A stretch of DNA of 64,000 nucleotides from Dyadobacter sp. 50-39 (GTDB lineage: Bacteria; Bacteroidota; Bacteroidia; Cytophagales; Spirosomataceae): contig MKSR01000013.1 in NCBI GenBank assembly GCA_001898145.1, positions 117,724 to 181,723 of the forward strand, written 5' to 3'. A program made the translations under genes and the position numbers. Positions 17,234 through 24,215 of the stretch are shown in pieces. Under the pieces are notes generated by a model that worked only from the letters and a program-made list of their open reading frames with translations, searched no databases and was not told the origin of the DNA. The first letter of the stretch is position 1. Every line of letters starts with the position of its first letter.

Positions 17234-17854
17234 TTAATTGTTTGTCTTGATAAAATCAGCAAAAAGGAAATTTTGACTGGTTTGAAAAGGTGTCACATGG
17301 TCTGCATAAAAATGGCTTTTTGCCTCAAACAAATCTTTGAAGACATTGGCCAGCGCGGTTATATCGTATTGACACACCGGTAATCCGCTGCACTTCTCGG
17401 GACCGGACATTGAAAACGTTCCCAGAATCATGTGGCCATTTGCTGCTACAATTTCAACGAGGCTTCTATATTTTTCTTTTTGTTCCACTGTCGTCAGAAA
17501 ATGAAAGGTGGCCCTATCGTGCCAGATCGTATAATGCCTCTCAGGCTTAAAATCAAGAATGTCACTTATTACCCAGGTAACTTTTTCCGCTTTTTCCCCC
17601 AACCTTTTTTTAGCTCTTTCTATCGCTGCTGCCGAAATATCCAATACTGTGACATCCGAATACCCGTCTTCCAACAGATAGTCCACGAGCATGCTGTCGC
17701 CTCCCCCAATGTCGATAACAGGGCTATTTCTAGGTGCTTGGGTATTGTGGATTAGTATCAGAGAATGCTCGGGTTTCAGTTCGGTCCAGCTCACCTCATA
17801 GGGTGACTTGGTATTATAAATATCTTCCCAATACGTTTTTAATTGATCATTCAT
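17234..17854 (-). CDS. SAM-dependent methyltransferase in the sulfur operon
   Basis: The 206-residue class I methyltransferase has motif I VIDIGGGDSMLVDYLL, VTVLDIS as motif II, and SDILDFKPERHYTIWHDRATFHFL as the post-motif region. The N-terminus (YWEDIYNTKSPYEVSW) is typical of small-molecule or thiol methyltransferases. It sits between the two halves of a YeeE/YedE transporter with gaps of 3 and 7 bases, so it belongs to the same transcript. S-methylation of sulfide or a low-molecular-weight thiol is plausible from context but is inference. Confidence 0.85.
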   Translation of the reverse strand: MNDQLKTYWEDIYNTKSPYEVSWTELKPEHSLILIHNTQAPRNSPVIDIGGGDSMLVDYLLEDGYSDVTVLDISAAAIERAKKRLGEKAEKVTWVISDILDFKPERHYTIWHDRATFHFLTTVEQKEKYRSLVEIVAANGHMILGTFSMSGPEKCSGLPVCQYDITALANVFKDLFEAKSHFYADHVTPFQTSQNFLFADFIKTNN

Positions 17855-17857
17855 TTC

Positions 17858-18421
17858 TCAAAGCATTAATATAAATGGCAATATCCAGTTGGCCATTACG
17901 AATCCGCCAGCCATGAAACTGATGGTCGCTACCAGCGAGGGCCATTGCAACGTTGAAAGCCCCATGATCGCATGTCCACTAGTGCATCCTCCGGCATATC
18001 TTGCCCCAAATCCTACCAAAAACCCACCGCCTACCATCATGATGAATCCCGGAAGTGTCAGAAGTTTGTCCCAACGCACCAGATCAACGGGCACCAGCGA
18101 CGAAAAATCCGTTATGCCATATACGTTCAGCTCTTTAACCAGTGCAGAGTTCAGCTGCATCGGTTTTGGATTGGCCAGAAATGTCAGCGCGGTCACGCCT
18201 CCGAAAAAGATGCCCAATACGAAAAACAGGTTCCATAATTCCTTTTTCCAGTCGTATTGAAAAAACGGAATTTTCCCCGGGATACACATAGCGCAAGCAT
18301 GACGGAGCGAGGATGAAATTCCGAAAGATTTATTGCCCAGTATCAACAAGGCAGGCACTGTAAGCCCGATCAGCGGCCCGGCCACATACCATGGCCAGGG
18401 CTGTTTTATTATTTCCAGCAT
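17858..18421 (-). CDS. YeeE/YedE family transporter, first half
   Basis: The 187-residue membrane protein has about five helices. It carries the conserved Cys segments [11 protein letters not shown] and [14 protein letters not shown], the latter being the YeeE/YedE hallmark. Family members import thiosulfate or move sulfane sulfur. It lies 16 bases behind the rhodanese gene and 3 bases ahead of the methyltransferase gene, and works with the second half at 16717. Confidence 0.88.
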   Translation of the reverse strand: MLEIIKQPWPWYVAGPLIGLTVPALLILGNKSFGISSSLRHACAMCIPGKIPFFQYDWKKELWNLFFVLGIFFGGVTALTFLANPKPMQLNSALVKELNVYGITDFSSLVPVDLVRWDKLLTLPGFIMMVGGGFLVGFGARYAGGCTSGHAIMGLSTLQWPSLVATISFMAGGFVMANWILPFILML

Positions 18422-18437
18422 ATTTTAAAGAATTTCC

Positions 18438-18746
18438 CTATTGAATTTTTTGCCTCAGATTATCCCATGCCCCTCCGTTGTAAACTTCTACCCCTGCATT
18501 TTTCAAAACCTCTTGTGCCATCCCACTGCGTGCGCCACTCCGGCAGCAGGTGATTACTGGCTTTCCGCTGTTTTTCAAAAACGCGGCTTTGGAGCCTATT
18601 GTATCAAGTGGCATATTAATGCTCCCATCAACGTGGCCAGATGCAAATTCCTGCGGGCTCCGCACGTCAACGATAAGTGCCCCGTTATCAACCAGACTTT
18701 TGAAGTCTGCTTTGTTATTTCCGAATAATACCGATATAATTCCCAT
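18438..18746 (-). CDS. Single-domain rhodanese (sulfurtransferase)
   Basis: The 102-residue protein begins with the short MGIISVLFG leader. The rhodanese fold follows: ALIVDVRSPQEFASGHVDGSINMPL, and the active-site loop VITCCRSGARSGMA with the nucleophilic Cys. It would carry sulfane sulfur as a cysteine persulfide between the MBL-rhodanese enzyme and the transporter. It starts 9 bases behind the MBL-rhodanese gene and 16 bases ahead of YeeE part 1, so it is part of that operon. Confidence 0.9.
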   Translation of the reverse strand: MGIISVLFGNNKADFKSLVDNGALIVDVRSPQEFASGHVDGSINMPLDTIGSKAAFLKNSGKPVITCCRSGARSGMAQEVLKNAGVEVYNGGAWDNLRQKIQ

Positions 18747-18755
18747 GATCTCGTT

Positions 18756-20177
18756 TTACAAAAGTGTACTTGGACATACGTAATTGCTTACTTCAAACTT
18801 GCCAGACTCCTTGATGGCCTTAAAACCTCCTTTTACATCGATCAAATTGTCAAATCCCCTGGCTTTCAGGATTGAATTAAAGATCATTGAACGGTACCCG
18901 CCTGCGCAGTGCACGGCGTAGGTTTTGTTTTTATCGATCTTGGCCAGATGCTCGTTGAGGTAGTCGAGCGGGACATTTTCGGCACCAATGACATGCTCTG
19001 AATGAAATTCACTTGCTTTACGAACATCCAGAAGTATGATGGAAGGATCATTTTGCAAAAGCTCACTTATCTGCTCCACATTCACCGATTCGATCCGATC
19101 AACCTCCTTACCGGCTTGTATCCAGGAATCGATGCCGCCCTTCAGATAGCCGATCGGATGGTCATAACCCACGCGGGCAAGCCGCGTTACCACTTCCTCT
19201 TCCCGGCCCGGATCAGTAATCAGCAATATTCGCTGCCTAATATCCGGTATCAGCGTACCTACCCAGGGTGCAAAACCGCCATTGATTCCGATGTTGATGG
19301 AATTAGGTATGAAGCCTTCTGCAAAAAACGCTGCATCCCTGCTGTCAAGCATCACCGCGTCTGTTTCGTTTGCAGCAGCTTCGAAAGCCGCTGGTGCCAG
19401 TGCATGGGTTCCGCGCTCGAGTACCGTATCAATGCTTTCGTACCCCCGGATATTCATCATCACATTTTCGGGAAAATAAGCCGGAGGCGGCATAAGGCCA
19501 CTAGTAACTTCTTTCACAAATTCCACTTTGGTCATATCTGGCCGAAGCGCATAATTGAACATCTTTTGGTTTCCCAAAGTATCGGTCATTTCCTTGCTCA
19601 TATTTTTGCCGCAGGCACTTCCTGCTCCATGTGCAGGATACACAATAATATCATCAGCCAAGGGCATAATTTTAGCACGCAAAGAATCAAAAAGATGTTC
19701 AGCGAGTTTTTGCTGTGTCAATTCCGCTGATACTTTTTGTGCCAGGTCGGGACGGCCCACATCACCAATGAATAGTGTATCGCCAGTAAAAATTCCGACT
19801 TCTTTACCCTGCTCATCCTTTAACAGGTAACAGGTGCTTTCCATGGTGTGCCCTGGTGTATGGAGTACTGTAAAAGTGATATCGCCCACTTTCAAAACCT
19901 GACCATCCACCGCTACGACCGCGTCAAAGCCTGGCTTGGCGGTTGGTCCGAATACGATCCGCGCACCCGTTTTTTCAGCAAGGTCAATATGGCCTGATAC
20001 AAAGTCAGCGTGAAAGTGCGTTTCAAGCACATACTTTATTTTGGCTCCATCATTTTCAGCTCGGTTGATATAAGGTTCAACCTCACGAAGCGGATCGATT
20101 ACTACGGCCTCACCATTACTTTCGATATAATACGCGCCTTGTGAAAGACAACCCGTATAGATTTGCTGGATTTGCAT
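18756..20177 (-). CDS. MBL-fold persulfide dioxygenase fused to tandem rhodanese domains
   Basis: The protein has 473 residues. The N-terminal metallo-beta-lactamase domain carries the metal ligands in THFHADFVSGH (His54, His56, Asp58), HTPGHT, TGDTLFIGDVG and YPAHGAGS. Two rhodanese domains follow: the first lacks a Cys in the active loop (ITDPGREE), the second has the loop AVHCAGGYRS. This is the layout of CstB/BLH-type enzymes that oxidise persulfide to sulfite and transfer sulfur. It heads the island's main operon, with a Crp/Fnr-type palindrome 76 bases before the start. The C-terminal YVCPSTLL adds another Cys. Confidence 0.92.
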   Translation of the reverse strand: MQIQQIYTGCLSQGAYYIESNGEAVVIDPLREVEPYINRAENDGAKIKYVLETHFHADFVSGHIDLAEKTGARIVFGPTAKPGFDAVVAVDGQVLKVGDITFTVLHTPGHTMESTCYLLKDEQGKEVGIFTGDTLFIGDVGRPDLAQKVSAELTQQKLAEHLFDSLRAKIMPLADDIIVYPAHGAGSACGKNMSKEMTDTLGNQKMFNYALRPDMTKVEFVKEVTSGLMPPPAYFPENVMMNIRGYESIDTVLERGTHALAPAAFEAAANETDAVMLDSRDAAFFAEGFIPNSINIGINGGFAPWVGTLIPDIRQRILLITDPGREEEVVTRLARVGYDHPIGYLKGGIDSWIQAGKEVDRIESVNVEQISELLQNDPSIILLDVRKASEFHSEHVIGAENVPLDYLNEHLAKIDKNKTYAVHCAGGYRSMIFNSILKARGFDNLIDVKGGFKAIKESGKFEVSNYVCPSTLL

Positions 20178-20252
20178 ATGCTGTATTTTTAAAATTTAAA
20201 GGTTCTATTTGAATTAACTATACAAAGTTCGGGATCTCTGGTCAGGCCGTCA

Positions 20253-20266
20253 GTGACATTTATCAC
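20253..20266. promoter_or_regulatory. Crp/Fnr-type site upstream of the MBL-rhodanese operon
   Basis: AGTGA-CATTTA-TCAC is a GTGA-N6-TCAC palindrome in the gap between the exporter gene and the MBL-rhodanese gene, 76 bases before the latter's ATG. It is the second of three such sites in the island. Confidence 0.6.
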
Positions 20267-20371
20267 GCAGTCACAAGACATCGATAATATTTTTTCATTT
20301 AGGCAGAAACCTCCCGGTTTGCCAGCTGTATTGTTCATAATTGAGATAAGCGGTGAGAACAAGCCCGCGAT

Positions 20372-21172
20372 TTATTGGAGGTGCAGTAGCTCGGTTGAAA
20401 TAATATAGATTCCCATTGCCAGCACAAACCAGCCAAAGCCTTTTTTCAAAGAAGCTGCATCTACCCGCTTGGCAATGGATCCACCAATCAGGATTCCTAC
20501 CATGGCGATCGCTGTAATTTTTAGCAGAAAAATCCAGTCGATTGAAAAATGACCCACATCGCCAGCAAAACCGATCAACGAATTTAAGGCGATTATCAGA
20601 AGTGAGGTGCCGACTGCTTCTTTCATGGGCATACCCAGTACCAATACCAATGTCGGTATCAAAAGAAACCCTCCACCAGCTCCCAGGATGCCAGTCGTCA
20701 GTCCGATGCCCATGCCACTCAATAACATCCTGATTATGTTTCCTTTCAAATCGCACCGAAGGCATCCAGGTTTTCTTTCCTTACTGCGGATCATGCCAAT
20801 CGATGCCACTACCATTAACACTGCAAAAAGAATCATGGTAAGTATAGGTTCCGTGATCTGGAATTCGCCAATTTTAAAAAGATCTTTGGGGATCATTGGG
20901 ATCACAAATTTCCGCGTTAAAAAAACTGTTGTGATGGATGTGCTCCCAAACAGCAATGCCGTTTTGATCTTTACAGCACCTTTGCGGTAATTGCTATATG
21001 CCCCGATAAGACTGGTTGACCCTACAATAAAAAGAGAGTAGGATGTTGAGACGAGCGGGCTTATCCCAAACATATACACCAGTACCGGCACAGTCAGTAT
21101 AGATCCTCCCCCACCTATCAAACCCAGTGAAATACCAATAAACACAGATGCTATGTAAGCTACAATTTCCAT
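20372..21172 (-). CDS. Sulfite exporter TauE/SafE family protein
   Basis: The protein has ~266 residues and about eight membrane helices. It carries two TauE/SafE repeats: GISLGLIGGGGSILTVPVLVYMFG near the N-terminus and GLTTGILGAGGGFLLIPTLVLVLGM in the middle. It would export sulfite or related sulfur anions made by persulfide oxidation. The start at 21172 (MEIVAYIASVF) is chosen because an upstream Met adds a non-membrane Cys-rich leader. A Crp/Fnr-type palindrome lies 50 bases upstream, and the Crp/Fnr gene is divergent. Confidence 0.9.
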   Translation of the reverse strand: MEIVAYIASVFIGISLGLIGGGGSILTVPVLVYMFGISPLVSTSYSLFIVGSTSLIGAYSNYRKGAVKIKTALLFGSTSITTVFLTRKFVIPMIPKDLFKIGEFQITEPILTMILFAVLMVVASIGMIRSKERKPGCLRCDLKGNIIRMLLSGMGIGLTTGILGAGGGFLLIPTLVLVLGMPMKEAVGTSLLIIALNSLIGFAGDVGHFSIDWIFLLKITAIAMVGILIGGSIAKRVDAASLKKGFGWFVLAMGIYIISTELLHLQ

Positions 21173-21221
21173 GATACTATCAATTATCACACAAAAATCG
21201 AAAGCACAGCACGGCCGGAAA

Positions 21222-21235
21222 GTGATAAAAGTCAC
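21222..21235. promoter_or_regulatory. Crp/Fnr-type site between exporter and regulator genes
   Basis: AGTGA-TAAAAG-TCACA is a GTGA-N6-TCAC palindrome in the divergent intergenic region, 50 bases before the exporter start and about 130 before the regulator start. It may control both. Confidence 0.6.
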
Positions 21236-21363
21236 ATATGGAAAACAATATTATTTTGAACTTTACAAAATTGAAGCATCAGAGTTCCCAATTTAACGAC
21301 TTGGTGCCTTTTCGATTAACCTCGATTTATGACACTTAGCCTTGCGCAATCATTTAGCTCATT

Positions 21364-22008
21364 ATGACTGAAAATATTTCCTATTATCTCGACAGTGTTT
21401 TTCCTGATTTTGAGCCCGAGTTAAAACAACGATTAACAAGGGATTGCATATTAAAGAAAATACCTGCCGGGGAAATAATCATGCGGACTGGACAGTTCAT
21501 CAAACACACCTTGCTGATCGGAAACGGCAGGGTAAAACTTTACCGTCAGGGTGAGGACGGCGAAGAAGCATTCATTTATGATCTGGAACCGGGCAGCGCC
21601 TGCGCATTATCGATGATATGCAATACCAAACAGGAAGCCAGCGAGATCATGGCCAAAACAGTGGAAGATACCGTTGCGATCATGATCCCGATCCAGTTGA
21701 TGGACGAGCTGATGCAGAAATACAAAACCTGGTACTATTTTGTCATTGCCAACTACCGGGCCCGTTTTGAGGAACTACTGGTCGTATTTGACAATGTCGT
21801 CTTCAAAGGCATGGACGAAAGACTCGAATTCTATTTAAAAAACCAGTTTGACAGTCGTAAGACTAACATTCTGACGATTACCCATCAGGAAATCGGAAAT
21901 GACCTGAATACTTCGCGGGAGGTCGTGTCTAGACTATTAAAAAAAATGGAACAGGACAAAAAGATCAGGTTGCTTAGAAATAGTATCCAGTGGCTTTCGG
22001 GAAAATAA
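21364..22008 (+). CDS. Crp/Fnr-family transcriptional regulator of the sulfur island
   Basis: The 214-residue protein has an N-terminal cyclic-nucleotide-binding-like beta roll (about 20-120; IKHTLLIGNGRVKLYRQGEDG), a dimer helix, and a C-terminal HTH_Crp domain (ITHQEIGNDLNTSREVVSRLLKKMEQ). A Cys pair, Cys80 and Cys86 within GSACALSMICNT, lies in the sensing domain and could respond to persulfide or redox state. The gene is divergent from the exporter, and three palindromes in front of the island's units match a Crp-type operator. Confidence 0.9.
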   Translation: MTENISYYLDSVFPDFEPELKQRLTRDCILKKIPAGEIIMRTGQFIKHTLLIGNGRVKLYRQGEDGEEAFIYDLEPGSACALSMICNTKQEASEIMAKTVEDTVAIMIPIQLMDELMQKYKTWYYFVIANYRARFEELLVVFDNVVFKGMDERLEFYLKNQFDSRKTNILTITHQEIGNDLNTSREVVSRLLKKMEQDKKIRLLRNSIQWLSGK

Positions 22009-22025
22009 TCAGAGCCCATATTGCA

Positions 22026-22415
22026 TTACACGCTTTGGATAAGATATACAATCAATACCATACTGATTAGCAAAATCACGCCAGTTAATACGCTGGTCAG
22101 AACAGTGGACGGCAGGTAAGTGCCGCATCTGAGCTGTTGGTCTGTCTTTCGGTACTGCCAGAATGAAAACAAAATAGCCAAAACGCCCATTGCCACCAGA
22201 ACAATCCCGATGATGGCCGAATAGCCGTGCGAGGGAGCATTCACTTTCGTGCCTAGTGCCAGACCTATTTGTTTGACAAACAACGAGAATTTGACAACCA
22301 CAAAGCCAAATGCCATAATCCCGATCCCGGTCCTTACCCAGGCCAGATAAGTCCTTTCGTTGGCCAGGTGATCATTGGGCTTAAAGGGAGAAATGTCTTT
22401 TTCATTTTGATCCAT
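22026..22415 (-). CDS. DUF202 membrane protein, copy 1
   Basis: The 129-residue protein has three membrane helices and a soluble N-terminus. Its hallmark is the LANERTYLAWVRTGIGIMAFGF segment of DUF202/YidH proteins. A close paralog lies at 41552; the two share nearly identical central helices (FVVVKFSLFVKQIGLAL). ATG 22415 is used because MDQNEKD matches the paralog start style. The function of the family is unknown. It faces the Crp/Fnr gene tail to tail and lies beside a histidine-kinase fragment. Confidence 0.9.
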   Translation of the reverse strand: MDQNEKDISPFKPNDHLANERTYLAWVRTGIGIMAFGFVVVKFSLFVKQIGLALGTKVNAPSHGYSAIIGIVLVAMGVLAILFSFWQYRKTDQQLRCGTYLPSTVLTSVLTGVILLISMVLIVYLIQSV

Positions 22416-22446
22416 AAAGCAAATATACCTATCTGACAAAATTAAT

Positions 22447-22761
22447 TCAGGAAAGAGATAAAGTAGGTAATAGTATGCAAACCGTTGTACCCTGGCCGGT
22501 CGTAGAATCAACAGTAAGCTGTCCCTGGTGCATATCAATAATCTTCTTGGCAATGGTAAGTCCGAAGTCCGGAATGTTGCCCACATTTGCGACTCTCATC
22601 ATCGGCAAAAATACATCTTCAAGCTGCGAGGCAGGGACTCCAATTCCCTGGTCGATCATTTTCACTTTTTGCCCAATTTTCAAGTATTGATTGTACATAA
22701 TTTGGAAACCCTCATTACTCCTCATTGATATAATTCTGTGTTCCAATCGTTGGGTTGTCAA
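22447..22761 (-). pseudogene. Histidine-kinase ATPase-domain fragment
   Basis: The frame carries the end of a kinase: KMIDQGIGVPASQLEDVFLPMMR and LTIAKKIIDMHQGQLTVDSTTGQGT. It corresponds to the last ~75 residues of the complete kinase at 49263. The G2 box reads IPDFGLTIAKK where the complete copy has TPGFGLGLTIAKK, so two residues are lost. Everything upstream (sensor, HisKA, N box) is missing. It is a dead remnant, and shows that a kinase-DUF202 block once stood here. Confidence 0.75.
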
Positions 22762-22783
22762 CTAGCATTGTAAATAAAAAAAA

Positions 22784-22803
22784 CCGGAAGCATCTGCCCC
22801 CGG
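22784..22803 (-). terminator. Rho-independent terminator of the TonB receptor operon
   Basis: On the minus strand CCGGGGGC-AGAT-GCTTCCGG forms an eight-base stem (two G-T pairs) followed by eight T residues. It lies 35 bases beyond the lipoprotein stop codon. Confidence 0.8.
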
Positions 22804-22837
22804 CCTTTCTAAATTCTGACACCAATTATATAAGATT

Positions 22838-24169
22838 TTAATATTCTGTATTTTGAGGATCGAAGTTCGTCCAACCAGCTGTCCAGTCAGTGGTACCAAA
22901 TGCTCCAATGTAAGTATTTGCTTCAAACCCAGTTGGTAAGGTAACTCCACCAGTTAACAATGGAGAGCCTGTTTGTGGTAAAAATTTCAATCCTGTTCCC
23001 AATGTGTTGTAAGCCGCATCCAACTTCAGGGTTGCGATATCTGCTCCAAACATATTTTTGCGGGTAGCATCTTTCAACATTGTTGTGTCACCCGATACAA
23101 TTGCCTTTGTCATACCAGACAAAACCAAACCGCTGTAATTAGAACGGCCCAGTTTGAAATTGTTCTGAGTAGAATCGCCCTCTAGTTCTAAGCCACCTTT
23201 AGGATATGCACCAGAAACAACAGAGTTATAAATACTCACAGCAGAGTTACGACGGATACGGAATGCGGAACGGAACTTGGCATTAGGAGTACCAGGAGCG
23301 ATAAAAATGCTCATGTTGCTAAATTTAGCAGATGTTTTTGGGGCAGCGCCAGAACCTGCCGCATCATTGTCAGATTCAAATCCATTAGAATCTGAGCATG
23401 AGCACTGGTCAGCAACCGCAGGATCTCTCAAAGCGATACCATATTGTACATTGCCACTGAAGCCCCAGTCTGTATCGAAATCATCGTCCAATGTTCTGTA
23501 CGAAATCAAGTGCTTAGGGCTAACAGTACCACCAAACCATTCATATGCATCATCACCGCTGTAAGATACCTGAATGTAATCGATTGTTGTTCCTGAACCA
23601 ACGCCACCCAAAGTCAAGCCGTTAATCTCCTTGTCCGTTTCGAAGCTAATACCAGCGAATTCGATCCTTACATATTTCAAGGTACCGGAGTTGTCAGCAG
23701 CATCAGTGCCACCAAAAGTTGATACGTTTTCTCCTTCAATGGTAGCCGGAGTTTTGTTTACTGGTGCTTTTCCAAGCAGGATAATTCCACCCCAGTCGCC
23801 GTAGTTACGAGCACCTTTTGCTGCTGATGAAGTGAAAACGATTGGCTTAGCAGCTGTACCTTCCGCCATTATCTTGGACCCTGGCTTAACGATCAGCGAA
23901 CCCTTTGTCAACTTGTCCCCTTTGATGATTGTACCAGGTTCAATCGTCAATGTTGCATTGTTGTCAACATATACAAAGCCCTCCAAGATATATTTATTAG
24001 CAGCCTTCCAAGTGGTTGCGGTTGTGATTGAGCCTTTTACAGTTATTGTTTCGCCAACCGGATCTACTATTACTGGATCATCGCCATCGTCATCTGTTTT
24101 ACAAGATAAAATTGCTGTTGAAAAGGAGATTACTAGCAATGCAAGTAACCAAGTTGTCAGTTTTTTCAT
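22838..24169 (-). CDS. Right-handed beta-helix surface lipoprotein paired with a TonB receptor
   Basis: The 443-residue protein has a lipoprotein signal (WLLALLVISFSTAILSC, Cys ~23) followed by an Asp-rich linker. A parallel beta-helix-like body follows: short hydrophobic strands such as ATLTIEPGTIIKGDKLTKGS, GSLIVKPGSKIMAEGT and ILLGKAPV. Its gene directly follows a TonB-dependent receptor (46-base gap) and the two share a terminator. This pairing is common in Bacteroidota, where the lipoprotein probably assists ligand capture at the outer membrane. The ligand is unknown. Confidence 0.82.
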   Translation of the reverse strand: MKKLTTWLLALLVISFSTAILSCKTDDDGDDPVIVDPVGETITVKGSITTATTWKAANKYILEGFVYVDNNATLTIEPGTIIKGDKLTKGSLIVKPGSKIMAEGTAAKPIVFTSSAAKGARNYGDWGGIILLGKAPVNKTPATIEGENVSTFGGTDAADNSGTLKYVRIEFAGISFETDKEINGLTLGGVGSGTTIDYIQVSYSGDDAYEWFGGTVSPKHLISYRTLDDDFDTDWGFSGNVQYGIALRDPAVADQCSCSDSNGFESDNDAAGSGAAPKTSAKFSNMSIFIAPGTPNAKFRSAFRIRRNSAVSIYNSVVSGAYPKGGLELEGDSTQNNFKLGRSNYSGLVLSGMTKAIVSGDTTMLKDATRKNMFGADIATLKLDAAYNTLGTGLKFLPQTGSPLLTGGVTLPTGFEANTYIGAFGTTDWTAGWTNFDPQNTEY

Positions 24170-24215
24170 TAATGAAATTGGTTGAATAGAAATTAATTGT
24201 TTTGTTTAATTATGG

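Noticed and set aside
19002-19730. Long plus-strand frame inside the MBL-rhodanese gene
   Set aside because: Antisense shadow of a strongly supported enzyme; residue pattern mirrors the sense codons.
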